Assembly (NCBI RefSeq): GCF_002250505.1
Contig: NZ_NJGY01000002.1
Coordinates: 178,839-242,838 of the forward strand
DNA from: Janthinobacterium sp. PC23-8
GTDB lineage: Bacteria; Pseudomonadota; Gammaproteobacteria; Burkholderiales; Burkholderiaceae_D
Reading direction: 5' to 3'
DNA: 64,000 nt
Part shown: piece after piece, positions 19,046 through 32,184 of the stretch
Position numbering within the stretch: position 1 is the first letter of the stretch
Layout of the letters: each line of letters opens with the position of its first letter
Position numbers and translations under genes: made by a program
Notes under the pieces: generated by a model
Told to the model about the DNA's origin: nothing
What the model saw: only the letters and a program-made list of their open reading frames with translations
Database searches by the model: none

Positions 19046-21238
19046 TCAGGCCCGCCAGCGCGCCACCACGGCGTTGAGCTGGGCGGCGCTGAACGGCTTG
19101 GACAGATAGTCGTCCATCCCCGCCTGCTGGCAATGCAGGCGGTCATCGTCGGTGGCGCCGGCCGTCAGCGCGATCACCGGCGTGCGCGCCAGCGCCAGCC
19201 GCGCCTCCTTCTCGCGCAGCGCGCGGCAGGCCTGGTAGCCATCCATCACCGGCATCATGCAGTCCATCAGCACCAGGTCGTACGGCTGGCGCTCCAGCGC
19301 CGCCAGCGCCTGTGCGCCATTTTCGGCAATATCGATCTGGTGGCCATGGCGGCGTAACTGCAGCGTCACCAGTTGCCGGTTCATTTCGGTATCGTCAACC
19401 AGCAGGATGCGCGCCGGCGCCGGCGGCGTGAGGTCAGCTCCGGCGGCACGCTCAACCGGCGCGGCGGCGCCGGCGGCGCCGGCGGGCGCGCAGACGATGC
19501 GAAAGGCGAAGCGCGAACCGCCGCCGCCGGCGCTGGTGCAGCTGATATCGCCGCCCATCAGGCCGACCAGCTGCTTGCAGATGGCCAGTCCCAGGCCGGT
19601 GCCGCCGTAAGCGGCGGCGATGCTGTCGTCGACCTGGGAATAGGGCAGGAACAGACGCTCCTGCTGGCGCAGCGTGATGCCGATGCCGCTGTCGCACACG
19701 GCGAAATCGAGGCAGGGCAAGCCCTGGTCGATGCCGCCGGACAGGCGCACCGTGACCTCGCCGGCCGGGGTGAACTTGATCGCGTTGCTGACGAGGTTGC
19801 CCAGCACCTGGGCGATGCGGGCGCGGTCGGAGCAGGCCAGGGGCGCGACGGCGGCGTCGATCTCGGCGCGGATTCGCACGTCCTTGGCGTCGGCAAGCGG
19901 GCGGTGCAGCGCGATCACGTCGCGCACCAGGGCGCGCGGGTCGAACGGCGCGGTGGTGATCGTCATCTGGCCCGCTTCGACCTTGGACAGGTCGAGGATA
20001 TCGTTGACGATGCGCGTCAGGTCGCGCACGCCGTCGCTGACATGGCGCGCATAGCGGCGTTGGCTCTCGTCGAGCGGGGTCTCGGCCAGCAGCTCGGCCA
20101 TGCCGGCGATGCCGCCCAGCGGCGTGCGGATCTCATGGCTCATCAGTGCCAGGAAGCGCGATTTGGCGATATTGGCCTGTTCCGCCTCGGCTTTCAGCGC
20201 GCGCGCCAGCGCCGCATCGCTTTCCTGGCGGCGCAACAGCCGCGCCATCAGCCACAGCGCCACCGACAATGCGGCCAGGCTCAGCACCACCGAGCCGCCC
20301 ATCGCCCCCAGCATGCGCCGCCAGTCGGCCAGGAACACCTGTTCGGTGACGGTCACGTTGACCAGCAAGGGATAGTCGCGCACCGCGCGCGCCGCGCCCA
20401 GGCGGTGCACCGGCACGCCGCCCTCGGCGGCGCGCGGGCCGCGCGTTTCAAGCACGCCGTGATCGGCCCCCTGCCCGATGATCTGGCGCGTGGTGCCGCC
20501 GAGGTTCTGCCGGCCCATCTGTTGCGGCGCCGCCGGCCAGCGCGCCAGCAGGGTATAGTCGTCGCGGTACAGCGACACTGCGGCGGAATCGCCGATGCTG
20601 GTGCGGCGGAAAAAATCGCTGAAAAAATCGGAGGAAAGACCGACCAGCACCACGCCGATAAATTCGCCGCGGGCGTTGTCGATGCGCCGGCTCAGGTAAA
20701 ACGTCCATTTGCCGTCGACCTTGTTGCGTACCGGGGCGCTGACATGCTGCCCGGCGCCGCTGTGCTGGCGGTGATAGGCGACGTAATCGCGCTCGGCCAG
20801 CTTGATCGACGGCGCCGGGTAGGCGCGCGTCGAGGCGATCAGCGCGCCGTCCGTGCCGACGATGCTGGCCACGTCGATCTGCGGCACGCCGCTGATCTTG
20901 TGGCGCAGCATCTGGTGGGTATACCAGGTGGCGTAGGACGCCTGCAGCGCCCGCGCGTCCTGCGGCGCGCCGTCGGCCACTTCGCCCGCCACGCTGTCGA
21001 GCACCAGGCTGGCCGCAGTCATGCTTTGCGCCGTGTTTTCCGCTACCAGCAGCGACAGATTGCTCAGGTCACGGCGCCAGTCATCGACCGCTTCCTGTCG
21101 CAGCACCCAGGCCGATGCCAGGCCGCGCACGGCCAGCGCGCCGATCAGCACGGCGCCGATCAAGGTCAGGGTGGCGCGTGGACGATAACGGCCAGCAACA
21201 CGCCGCAGTAACTGGCGGATGCAGGCCTGGGCTCTCAT
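19046..21238 (-). CDS. membrane hybrid sensor histidine kinase (PDC-HisKA-HATPase-REC)
   Basis: A 730-residue hybrid kinase. Membrane segment 1 is about 24-44. A periplasmic PDC region covers about 50-305 ([13 protein letters not shown]). Membrane segment 2 is about 312-334. HisKA has His368 in [15 protein letters not shown]. HATPase has [10 protein letters not shown] and GGTGLGL. The C-terminal receiver has Asp659 in [12 protein letters not shown]. The ATG at 21238 overlaps the stop of the upstream HPt gene as ATGA; a 96-residue frame extension upstream is composition noise and is rejected. Third gene of an HTH-REC/HPt/kinase operon, forming a complete split phosphorelay. Confidence 0.92.
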   Translation of the reverse strand: MRAQACIRQLLRRVAGRYRPRATLTLIGAVLIGALAVRGLASAWVLRQEAVDDWRRDLSNLSLLVAENTAQSMTAASLVLDSVAGEVADGAPQDARALQASYATWYTHQMLRHKISGVPQIDVASIVGTDGALIASTRAYPAPSIKLAERDYVAYHRQHSGAGQHVSAPVRNKVDGKWTFYLSRRIDNARGEFIGVVLVGLSSDFFSDFFRRTSIGDSAAVSLYRDDYTLLARWPAAPQQMGRQNLGGTTRQIIGQGADHGVLETRGPRAAEGGVPVHRLGAARAVRDYPLLVNVTVTEQVFLADWRRMLGAMGGSVVLSLAALSVALWLMARLLRRQESDAALARALKAEAEQANIAKSRFLALMSHEIRTPLGGIAGMAELLAETPLDESQRRYARHVSDGVRDLTRIVNDILDLSKVEAGQMTITTAPFDPRALVRDVIALHRPLADAKDVRIRAEIDAAVAPLACSDRARIAQVLGNLVSNAIKFTPAGEVTVRLSGGIDQGLPCLDFAVCDSGIGITLRQQERLFLPYSQVDDSIAAAYGGTGLGLAICKQLVGLMGGDISCTSAGGGGSRFAFRIVCAPAGAAGAAAPVERAAGADLTPPAPARILLVDDTEMNRQLVTLQLRRHGHQIDIAENGAQALAALERQPYDLVLMDCMMPVMDGYQACRALREKEARLALARTPVIALTAGATDDDRLHCQQAGMDDYLSKPFSAAQLNAVVARWRA

Positions 21239-21597
21239 TGGATGTCTTGAAAGTTGGCGATGCTCAGCCGCACTTCTTCGCAGGTCAGCGCGAACAGCCG
21301 CGCCACCTGCTGCAACGGCGCCGCGCCGGGCGGCTCGCCGCGCCGCGCCTGGCGTTCCAGTTCGGCCAGCAGCGCGCTCAGTTCGTGCCCGCCGAGCAGC
21401 ATGGTGGTGCCGCGCAGGGTGTGGCAGGCGTGCACGAAGGCGGTCAGGGCACCGGCGCCGGCGGCCTGTTCGAGGCGCGCCAGCAGCGCTGGCGCGGTGT
21501 CGAGGAAGGTCTGCGACAGGCTGCAAAACAGTTCGCGGTCATCGCCGGTGGCCGCCAGCAGGACCGGCGGAGCTATCATCAGATAAGACTGCGTCAT
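21235..21597 (-). CDS. stand-alone HPt domain phosphotransfer protein
   Basis: A 120-residue helical protein with the phosphorylatable His59 in the HTLRG motif (HxLRG, as in HPt domains), followed by a helix ending at [12 protein letters not shown]. It would shuttle phosphate between the receiver of the downstream hybrid kinase and the receiver of the upstream HTH-REC protein. It is translationally coupled to the kinase by a 4-bp ATGA overlap and lies 21 bp after the regulator gene. Confidence 0.82.
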   Translation of the reverse strand: MTQSYLMIAPPVLLAATGDDRELFCSLSQTFLDTAPALLARLEQAAGAGALTAFVHACHTLRGTTMLLGGHELSALLAELERQARRGEPPGAAPLQQVARLFALTCEEVRLSIANFQDIQ

Positions 21598-21618
21598 GGC
21601 TGCGGTGCAGGCGACGAA

Positions 21619-22227
21619 TCAGGCCGCAGGCGCCGCGCGTCGTGCGTGGCTGGCGCAGCAGGCGCGCAGATAGCCGCGCAATTCGTCGTAATTGACGGGC
21701 TTGGAGAAGAACACCACGCCGGACGGGATGCCGCCCCGTTCGGCCAGGTCCTCCGGCGTCAGGCTCGACAGCATGGCGATATGCATTTCGGCCAGTTGCG
21801 GGTCGCGCATGATGGTGCGGATGACCTCGTAGCCATCGATGCCCTCCATGACGATGTCCGCCAGCAGAATGTCGGGTTTATGGCGCGTGATCTCGATCAG
21901 CGCCTGGTAGCCGTTTTCGCAGAAGCGCAAATTGGCCTGCAGCCCCCAGGAGTTGATCTGCTTGTCGTATAACTGGCGCTGCATCGGATTGTCTTCGATG
22001 ACCAGGATGGCCGGAATGGCGTTGACGCCCTGGCGCGGCTGGCCGGTCGCGTCCGGCGCGGGCGCGCCCCGGTAGGCATGGACTGCCGCCAGCGGGATGC
22101 GGCGGTGTCCGCCCTTGGTCTTCCAGGCTTCGATCACGCCCGCCTCGACCAGTTGTTGAACCGAGGTAACCGAGATGCCGAGAATCTCGGCAGCTTTTTG
22201 CGTGGTGCAGACGTCAGCGCTTTGCAT
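21619..22227 (-). CDS. response regulator with N-terminal excisionase/MerR-type HTH and C-terminal receiver
   Basis: A 202-residue protein with an unusual domain order. An excisionase-like winged helix (about 5-53: TTQKAAEILGISVTSVQQLV, then GGHRRIP) comes first. A receiver domain follows (about 72-190: LVIEDN, phospho-acceptor Asp124 in LLADIVMEGIDG, Lys in FSKPVNYDEL). Standard DNA-binding response regulators have the receiver first. A TTG at 22236 would add three residues; neither start has a clear ribosome site. It heads the operon with HPt and hybrid kinase and has a strong AT-rich inverted repeat upstream. Confidence 0.87.
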   Translation of the reverse strand: MQSADVCTTQKAAEILGISVTSVQQLVEAGVIEAWKTKGGHRRIPLAAVHAYRGAPAPDATGQPRQGVNAIPAILVIEDNPMQRQLYDKQINSWGLQANLRFCENGYQALIEITRHKPDILLADIVMEGIDGYEVIRTIMRDPQLAEMHIAMLSSLTPEDLAERGGIPSGVVFFSKPVNYDELRGYLRACCASHARRAAPAA

Positions 22228-22280
22228 GGGTGGCAATTCAGACAGAGGAAAACTCCATCATACCTATTCGAAGGAAATAA

Positions 22281-22311
22281 ATCAAATTCACTAAAATTTA
22301 ATGAATTTGAT
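22281..22311. promoter_or_regulatory. 10-bp AT-rich inverted repeat, candidate operator
   Basis: ATCAAATTCA at 22281-22290 pairs perfectly with TGAATTTGAT at 22302-22311 around an 11-nt AT-rich centre. It lies 54-84 nt upstream of the HTH-REC start, where an autoregulatory site would sit. The 343-bp gap between that gene and purL also holds the purL -10 box; nothing else coding is visible. Confidence 0.5.
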
Positions 22312-22475
22312 TCGGATCAAGCCGGTCCGCATCAGGCGGCGATGCCGGATTTGTGCTGCGTGGCAACTAAGGTTGTATCAGCATACTGCAAAACTGCTTG
22401 CCGATGCGTGCGGGCCGTCGCCTGCGTCCATGCCAGCGGGCCAACTTCAGGCAAAAAGAGGGGCTGAAAAGCGGG

Positions 22476-22481
22476 TATAAT
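22476..22481 (+). promoter_or_regulatory. putative -10 box of purL
   Basis: A perfect TATAAT lies 90 nt before the purL ATG. No close match to a -35 hexamer is seen at normal spacing. Confidence 0.45.
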
Positions 22482-22570
22482 GCGCGCAAAGGAAATTTGC
22501 CACACCATGATCTTGTCTTGTCATACCTACCTTTAACCCGCAGCCACGCTGCATCAACCACCTTCCAACC

Positions 22571-26608
<4,038 letters not shown>

Positions 26609-26666
26609 TTTAACTGCTGACAGGGCGGCGCTTTGAGATTAATGCGCTGCTGCTCGGGCAGGAATG

Positions 26667-26700
26667 AAAAAGCCGCTAATCGGGCGATAGCGGCTTTTTT
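26667..26700 (+). terminator. rho-independent terminator after purL
   Basis: AAAAAGCCGCTA pairs with TAGCGGCTTTTT across an 8-nt loop; the A and T runs make it bidirectional. Confidence 0.9.
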
Positions 26701-26785
26701 ATATAGAACATTCTCATGTTCGCCAGGCTATAACAAAAATCTCTGTTGGTATGGATAGGCTGCATGGGTTCAATGGATACACACG

Positions 26786-26944
26786 TTATCCAAACCGGCT
26801 TGGAAAACCTATGCTGCTAATAGCCCACCCCTTGCCATCCGCGAGGTTGTCGACAGGGATGAAGTCAGCATGATGTGCAACCTCAGCTGGAGCCATCGCG
26901 CAAAGTAACTTGATCTCCGGGCGGCGCTCATATGAATGTTTGCT
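26786..26944 (-). pseudogene. 3' fragment of an unknown gene, truncated by the adjacent palindromic element
   Basis: A 52-codon frame ends at a stop at 26786 and reads like real protein (for example PEIKLLCAMAPAEVAHHADF, then DGKGWAISS near the end). It has no start codon with a ribosome site. Upstream it runs straight into the end of the inverted-repeat element at 26946 and hits a stop inside it. I do not recognise the family. Base composition is lower in G+C than the neighbours. It may be the tail of a gene interrupted by insertion; no matching 5' half is visible beyond the element. Confidence 0.35.
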
Positions 26945-26945
26945 A

Positions 26946-27124
26946 GTAACTATTCAGCCGTTACGAATCAATGAGTTACGTGACTTTTACATCTGAAATG
27001 TACTCGATTTACGCGATTTTTATACAAAAAAGTGATTTTTTGTACTTTTTCACTGTTTTTTAAAAATTGTAACTCATTGATTTTAAATGGATTTTTAAGG
27101 CCGCCCTAGAGGCTGAATAGTCAC
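26946..27124. mobile_element. 179-bp AT-rich palindromic element (MITE-like)
   Basis: The ends form a 14-bp terminal inverted repeat with one mismatch (GTAACTATTCAGCC at 26946-26959 against GGCTGAATAGTCAC at 27111-27124). Inside is a second, perfect 14-bp inverted repeat (AATCAATGAGTTAC at 26966-26979 with its complement at 27069-27082), then an AT-rich core of about 30% G+C. No transposase is encoded, so it would be a non-autonomous or decayed insertion element. No clear target duplication is seen. The wider 26609-27284 gap also holds the purL terminator and a gene fragment; 27125-27284 shows nothing beyond the terB leader. Confidence 0.55.
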
Positions 27125-27284
27125 AAAAATGGTGCGCCATGCTGCCATGAAGTTGGCTATTTTTCAACTGCAATCGGATGGCGCTTGCACGCATGCTTGT
27201 TTGTATTTCAAGCTAGCGCCCCCAGCTGAGTTCTGGTGGTAGTGTTTATCGCTGCTCAAGTCCAACCAACCCGGAGATCCCCCC

Positions 27285-27740
27285 ATGAGTTTCGATTCCT
27301 TTCTGTCCAAACTGAAGACCAAGGCAAGTGAACTGAAGACCGAAGCGCTGAAGTACAAGAACAAGGATTTCCTGAACGCCGCGATGGCCGGCTCGTCCCT
27401 GATCGCGATGGCAGACGGCAATGTGAGCGCGGAAGAGAAACAGAAGATGGTCAAGTTCATCGAGAGCAACGATGCGCTGTCGGTGTTTACCACCACCGAT
27501 GTGATCAAGGCGTTCCAGGATTTTGTCAGCCAGCTGGAGTTCGACAAGGATATCGGCGAGGCCAAGGCCTACCAGGCGCTGGGCAAGATGAAGTCGAACG
27601 TGGAAGCGTCGCGCCTGCTGGTGCGCATGATTATCGCGGTCGCTTCGTCGGATGGCAATTTCGACGCCAATGAGCAGCGGGTGGCCAGCAAGATTGCCAA
27701 GGAGCTGAATCTGAATCCGGCGGAGTTCGAGTTGCAGTAA
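27285..27740 (+). CDS. terB: TerB-family tellurite resistance/stress protein
   Basis: A 151-residue acidic helical protein. The TerB-like region covers about 30-150 and shows the two acidic metal-site motifs, IAMADGNVSAEEK and ASSDGNFDANEQ. TerB proteins bind divalent metal and act at the membrane in tellurite and stress resistance. No other ter genes are nearby, so it is a stand-alone copy. A GGAG ribosome site lies in the leader. Confidence 0.88.
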   Translation: MSFDSFLSKLKTKASELKTEALKYKNKDFLNAAMAGSSLIAMADGNVSAEEKQKMVKFIESNDALSVFTTTDVIKAFQDFVSQLEFDKDIGEAKAYQALGKMKSNVEASRLLVRMIIAVASSDGNFDANEQRVASKIAKELNLNPAEFELQ

Positions 27741-27833
27741 GTGCCAGTTTGGCTGGCGTCCTGGCGTCCTGGTGTTCGCCGGGGCGCCAGGTAGCTTTTG
27801 CCTGGCGATGGCGTGGCTGCGGACTGTAGCAGC

Positions 27834-28574
27834 TCAGCTTAATATTGTCGTAGTGGCGATCGCCAGTACGGCTAATGGCCAGTTGATATGTCTTCTGATC
27901 GGATCTGATTCCTGCCAAGCCCCTCCAGTCAAGGAGATCGCAAAACCTGTCATTGCCTTTTTTATCAGATTTGCCAGCATAATGCCCGGTATCGCAATCA
28001 AGGCTGTGCAAAAGCTTGCTCCTAACAGCAGAAACGTAAATTTCGCATCGATGTTGTCAGCCAGATGCTCATTGCCAAATAATCCTCGCAATACTGGTTC
28101 CCAGGGCAGCTGTAGCACGGCGGAAAGCAGGAAAAACAGGGCCGGCCAGATGGCGTTGACCAGGTTTCCTTTCCAGCCTTTGCCTGAAGGTTGTATCAGT
28201 AACGCTGAGGTGAGCAGGAACAGGCCGTAGATGATTACGGCGTTGGCTATATGCCCTTGCTGTCTTGCAATTGCAAATGTGAAAAAGAAGGCAAAGATGC
28301 AGCTGACCCCGATACCAATGATTTCTTCCGGAGGGCGTGGCAGATGCTGGCTTTTTGTTTCTGCCGAAGTCCAGCGATGCTTGCTCATGACGGCGTAGAC
28401 GTGCGAACAAAAGCTGAGGAACGACAGGTAAAACGCGATTCTGCTCAGGATGCCGATATAGCCATCTAGTCGATGAAAGTGCTGCAAGTTCAATAATCCC
28501 GACATCATATCCAGGATGCTGCTGATAGCCAGGACGCTCCCTGATATGGATAAAACGATAAATGATTTTTGCAT
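27834..28574 (-). CDS. unknown polytopic membrane protein
   Basis: A 246-residue protein with about seven hydrophobic segments, near residues 5-27, 38-61, 85-103, 108-127, 136-156, 180-205 and 230-244. I recognise no family. The ATG at 28574 has a GGGAG ribosome site 9 nt upstream; the GTG five codons earlier does not. Base composition is clearly lower in G+C than the flanking housekeeping genes, as for the rest of the 26.7-29 kb patch, which suggests acquisition by transfer. Confidence 0.65.
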   Translation of the reverse strand: MQKSFIVLSISGSVLAISSILDMMSGLLNLQHFHRLDGYIGILSRIAFYLSFLSFCSHVYAVMSKHRWTSAETKSQHLPRPPEEIIGIGVSCIFAFFFTFAIARQQGHIANAVIIYGLFLLTSALLIQPSGKGWKGNLVNAIWPALFFLLSAVLQLPWEPVLRGLFGNEHLADNIDAKFTFLLLGASFCTALIAIPGIMLANLIKKAMTGFAISLTGGAWQESDPIRRHINWPLAVLAIATTTILS

Positions 28575-28961
28575 GCTGTCGACTCCCACTCGTTGCGACC
28601 ATCATTACAGGTCCAAAGGCTATGGAAGCATATTCGCTTTGTTGTCGTCGTGTTCAACTTCAAGGTTGCCGTTGAGCTGGCGCATGGCAGATTCAGTTTC
28701 AACTGGCATGTAACGGCGAAGCGATGCAGCGAACGCCAGTACAACACCGCAGGCGTGCTGGTCGCGCAAGGGCAGTGGGACGCACAACGGCGCAAGCAGG
28801 GCCGCTTCAAGTCATGGCATGACAACGGCCAACCGAAAGAAGTTGCCGACTATTTCGATGACGAGCGCGAGGGCTGGAGCCGGATCTGGCACCAGGATGG
28901 AGGTCTGGAGAAAGAGTGCCGGTTTGTAAAGGATGAGGGGCAGGGGCGCCATATCAATTAA
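28569..28961 (+). CDS. MORN-repeat (YwqK-like) protein, probably 5'-truncated
   Basis: The C-terminal 85 residues hold three MORN-like repeats of about 22-25 residues (HGRFSFNWHV, QGRFKSWHDNGQPKEVADYF, EGWSRIWHQDGGLEKECRF), as in the YwqK antitoxin/MORN_2 family. The frame has no ATG. The only early start is a TTG at 28569 that overlaps the start region of the divergent membrane-protein gene, and the first 45 residues lack family character. I read it as a remnant or a gene with an unclear start. Confidence 0.5.
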   Translation: MHAVDSHSLRPSLQVQRLWKHIRFVVVVFNFKVAVELAHGRFSFNWHVTAKRCSERQYNTAGVLVAQGQWDAQRRKQGRFKSWHDNGQPKEVADYFDDEREGWSRIWHQDGGLEKECRFVKDEGQGRHIN

Positions 28962-28976
28962 CCCCCGCCCCGGCGC

Positions 28977-30590
28977 CTACCGATGCGGCGGCGTCAGCAC
29001 GCTGGCGATCGCCTTCGGCAAGGTTTCCGGATAGTCGCGGCTGAAGTGCAAACCGCGGCTTTCGCGGCGCGACAGGGCGCTGTTGACGATCATCGAGGCA
29101 ACGTCGACCAGGTTGCGCAGTTCCAGCAAATCGTGGGTGATGCGGAAATTGCGGTAATACTCGTCGATTTCTTCCTTGAGCAGGGCGATGCGGTGCTGGG
29201 CCCGCTCCAGGCGCTTGGTGGTGCGCACGATGCCGACATAGTTCCACATGAAGCGGCGCAGTTCGTCCCAGTTATGGGCAATCACCACTTCCTCGTCGGC
29301 GTCGGTAACGCGGCTTTCATCCCAGTCGGGCAAGTAAGGGGTGCCCAGCTTTTCTTTGCTTTCGATATCCTGGGCGCAGGCGCGGCCGATGACGATGCAT
29401 TCGAGCAGCGAGTTCGATGCCAGGCGATTGGCGCCATGCAGGCCGGTGCAGGCCGTCTCGCCCACCGCGTACAGGCCGGGCAGGTCGGCGCGGCCGGCCA
29501 GGTCCGTCACCACGCCGCCGCAGGTGTAATGGGCGGCCGGCACGATGGGAATCGGCTGTTTGGTGATGTCGATGCCCAGCTCCAGGCAGCGCGCGTAAAT
29601 TGTCGGGAAATGTTCGATCAGGAAGTCGGCCGGCTTGTGGCTGATGTCCAGGTGCACATAATCGAGGCCGCGCTTCTTGATCTCGAAGTCGATGGCGCGC
29701 GCCACCACGTCGCGCGGCGCCAGTTCGGCCCGCTCGTCGTGCGCCAGCATAAAGCGCTGGCCGGCCGCCGCGCCCGCTTCAGGCGGCAGTTTCAACAGGC
29801 CGCCTTCGCCGCGGATCGCTTCGGTGATCAGGAACGATTTGGCATACGGGTGATACAGGCAGGTCGGGTGGAACTGGATGAATTCCATGTTCGACACGCG
29901 GCAGCCGGCGCGCCAGGCCATGGCGATGCCGTCGCCGCTGGCGGTGTCCGGGTTGGTGGTATATAAATACACCTTGCCGGCGCCGCCCGTGGCCAGCACG
30001 GTATGCTCGGCGGCAAAGGTCAATACTTTACCGGTCTGCTCGTCCTGCACATACAGGCCGTGGCAATGCGGCTGCGCATTGCGCTGCACCGGTTTCATGC
30101 CCAGCTTGTCGGAGGTAATCAGGTCGATCGCGCAGTGGTGTTCGAACAGGCTGATGTTGGGATGCGCGCGGACTTTTTCTTCCAGCGTCACTTGCACGGC
30201 GTGGCCGGTGGCGTCGGCTGCGTGGATGATGCGGCGCTGGCTGTGGCCGCCTTCGCGCGTCAGGTGGAAACCCAGTTCGGCCGACGCGTCGCGTGTAAAC
30301 GGCACGCCTTGCTCGATCAGCCATTCGATCGCTTCGCGGCCGTGCTCGACGATATAGCGCGTGGCGCTCTCGTCGCACAGGCCGCCGCCGGCGATCAGGG
30401 TGTCTTCGATATGCTGCTGGTGGCTGTCGCCCGAGTCGAGCACGGCGGCGATGCCGCCCTGCGCCCAATTGCTGGCGCCATCGAGCAGCGCGCGTTTTGA
30501 AATGATCGCGACCGTGCGCGTCTCTGCCAAATGCAGTGCAACCGATAAACCCGCCAGGCCACTGCCAACAATCGCTACATCAAATTTCAT
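28977..30590 (-). CDS. nadB: L-aspartate oxidase
   Basis: A 537-residue flavoprotein that oxidises L-aspartate to iminoaspartate, the first step of de novo NAD synthesis. The FAD fold is at the start ([15 protein letters not shown]) and [10 protein letters not shown] follows. The succinate-dehydrogenase-like substrate region has MEFIQFHPT and GEGG. The helical C-terminal domain is complete. nadA and nadC are not in the window. It is divergent from the sugar transferase operon. Confidence 0.97.
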   Translation of the reverse strand: MKFDVAIVGSGLAGLSVALHLAETRTVAIISKRALLDGASNWAQGGIAAVLDSGDSHQQHIEDTLIAGGGLCDESATRYIVEHGREAIEWLIEQGVPFTRDASAELGFHLTREGGHSQRRIIHAADATGHAVQVTLEEKVRAHPNISLFEHHCAIDLITSDKLGMKPVQRNAQPHCHGLYVQDEQTGKVLTFAAEHTVLATGGAGKVYLYTTNPDTASGDGIAMAWRAGCRVSNMEFIQFHPTCLYHPYAKSFLITEAIRGEGGLLKLPPEAGAAAGQRFMLAHDERAELAPRDVVARAIDFEIKKRGLDYVHLDISHKPADFLIEHFPTIYARCLELGIDITKQPIPIVPAAHYTCGGVVTDLAGRADLPGLYAVGETACTGLHGANRLASNSLLECIVIGRACAQDIESKEKLGTPYLPDWDESRVTDADEEVVIAHNWDELRRFMWNYVGIVRTTKRLERAQHRIALLKEEIDEYYRNFRITHDLLELRNLVDVASMIVNSALSRRESRGLHFSRDYPETLPKAIASVLTPPHR

Positions 30591-30795
30591 GACATTTATC
30601 TTTTTTTAGGGGAAGCATACTATAGTCCATTTCACATCAAACGGACATGTGTTGAGATAAATTCTGTAAATCAAAGAAAGCTGAGGTTGCGGTTTGCGGC
30701 TCGTCAAGGCTTGCGTTGAACAGTTCGCCATGATGGGAAGACCGGTTCCAGTTCGCCATTTTCCCGGCAGCATGGGCCTAGCCGCAGGGGGAGAG

Positions 30796-32184
30796 ATGAT
30801 CCGCATATTCAGCCATTACGTGTCGAAAACAGCGTTTGTCCTGCTGTTGCTGGAAATTTTGATCCTGCTGTTTTCGGCGACATTTACCTCCCTGATCGGG
30901 CTGGCCGACAGCCGTGGCGTGCTGCGCGCCGGTGAAATCTACCTCGCCTCGTCGATCTTTGCGCTGGTGATCGTGCTGTCGATGAGTGCGCTGGGCATGT
31001 ACCAGCACCGCTCGCGCGAGGATATCCGCAACACCCTGCTGCGTATCCTGCCCGCTTTTGCGCTCGGTTTTGCCGTGATCAGCCTGCTGGTGCGCTTTGT
31101 GCCTGCCCTGCATTTCGGCCGCGGCAGCGTGATGATCTTCGGCCTGGGCGCCATCGGCGTGCTGCTGGCGCGGCTGGTGGTGTTCAAGTCCTCGCAGTCG
31201 GCGCTGATGGAAGGGCGCTTGATCCTGGTCGGCGGCGGTGCGCTGGCCCGGGAATGCATGGATCTGGCGACCAGCAAGATCGGCTTTCATCAGTTCACGG
31301 TGGTCGGTTGCATCGATGTACCGGGCGAGCAGTGCTGCGTACCGGCCTCGTCGATGTTGCCGCCGGGCTTGACCTTGCTGGCGATGGCGCGCCGCTACGA
31401 CGCGCATGAAATTGTTGTCTCCGTCACCGACCGCCGCAACGGCGCCTTTCCCGCGCGGCAATTGCTCGAATGCGCGCTGGGCGGCGTGCGCGTGATTGAT
31501 GCCGCTACCTTTTTCGAGCGTGAAACCTGCCAGATCCGCATCGATTCCCTGCAGCCCAGCTATCTGATCTATGGCGGCGGCTTCGACCAGAGTTTTTTCC
31601 GTGCCGCCTCCAAGCGCTTGTTTGACCTGGCCGCCAGCGCCGCCATTTTCGTCGCCTCGCTGCCCGTGATGCTGGCGACCATGCTGTGCATCCGCCTGGA
31701 AGACGGCGGCCCCGTGTTTTATGAGCAGGAAAGGGTAGGGCGCGACGGCGTGGCCTTCAACGTGCTGAAATTTCGCAGCATGCGCTGTGACGCCGAGCGC
31801 GACGGCACGCCCACCTGGGCCCAGGCCAACGACAGCCGCGTCACCCGTGTCGGTCACTGGATACGCAAGCTGCGCATCGACGAGTTGCCGCAAATGCTCA
31901 ATGTGTTTCGCGGTGAAATGAGTTTCGTGGGACCGCGCCCCGAGCGTGCCTATTTTGTCGACCAGCTCAAGGAGCAGGTGCCTTATTACAATATCCGGCA
32001 CAGCATCAAGCCCGGCATCACTGGCCTGGCCCAGGTGCGCTACCAATACGGCGCCTCGGTCGACGATGCCGTCAAGAAGCTGCAATACGATCTGTATTAT
32101 GTGAAAAACAACAGCCTGTTCCTCGACTTGCTGATCCTGCTGGAAACGGTGCAAGTAGTTCTGTTTGGTAAGGGTAGCCGGTGA
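30796..32184 (+). CDS. exosortase-system undecaprenyl-phosphate sugar transferase (TIGR03013 type)
   Basis: A 462-residue priming glycosyltransferase that loads the first sugar phosphate on undecaprenyl phosphate. The N-terminal half has about four membrane segments and a CoA-binding-like fold (ILVGGGALARECMDL). The C-terminal bacterial sugar transferase domain carries KRLFDLAAS, FYEQERVGRDG, VLKFRSM, RKLRIDELPQ and SFVGPRPE. The ATG at 30796 has a GGGGAGAG ribosome site; the 34 upstream codons are rejected. It overlaps prsK by 4 bp (GTGA), so the PEP-CTERM two-component pair is in the same operon. Confidence 0.93.
   Translation: MIRIFSHYVSKTAFVLLLLEILILLFSATFTSLIGLADSRGVLRAGEIYLASSIFALVIVLSMSALGMYQHRSREDIRNTLLRILPAFALGFAVISLLVRFVPALHFGRGSVMIFGLGAIGVLLARLVVFKSSQSALMEGRLILVGGGALARECMDLATSKIGFHQFTVVGCIDVPGEQCCVPASSMLPPGLTLLAMARRYDAHEIVVSVTDRRNGAFPARQLLECALGGVRVIDAATFFERETCQIRIDSLQPSYLIYGGGFDQSFFRAASKRLFDLAASAAIFVASLPVMLATMLCIRLEDGGPVFYEQERVGRDGVAFNVLKFRSMRCDAERDGTPTWAQANDSRVTRVGHWIRKLRIDELPQMLNVFRGEMSFVGPRPERAYFVDQLKEQVPYYNIRHSIKPGITGLAQVRYQYGASVDDAVKKLQYDLYYVKNNSLFLDLLILLETVQVVLFGKGSR

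Noticed and set aside
19046..21526. longer form of the hybrid kinase with 96 extra N-terminal residues
   Set aside because: The extension is Arg/Ala/His-rich, lies in the HPt gene on the same strand in another frame, and the ATG at 21238 is coupled by an ATGA overlap.
27757..27800. short CCTGGCG/CGCCAGG inverted repeat after terB
   Set aside because: Only 7 bp with a long loop and no T run, in a locally repetitive GC-rich stretch; too weak to call a terminator.
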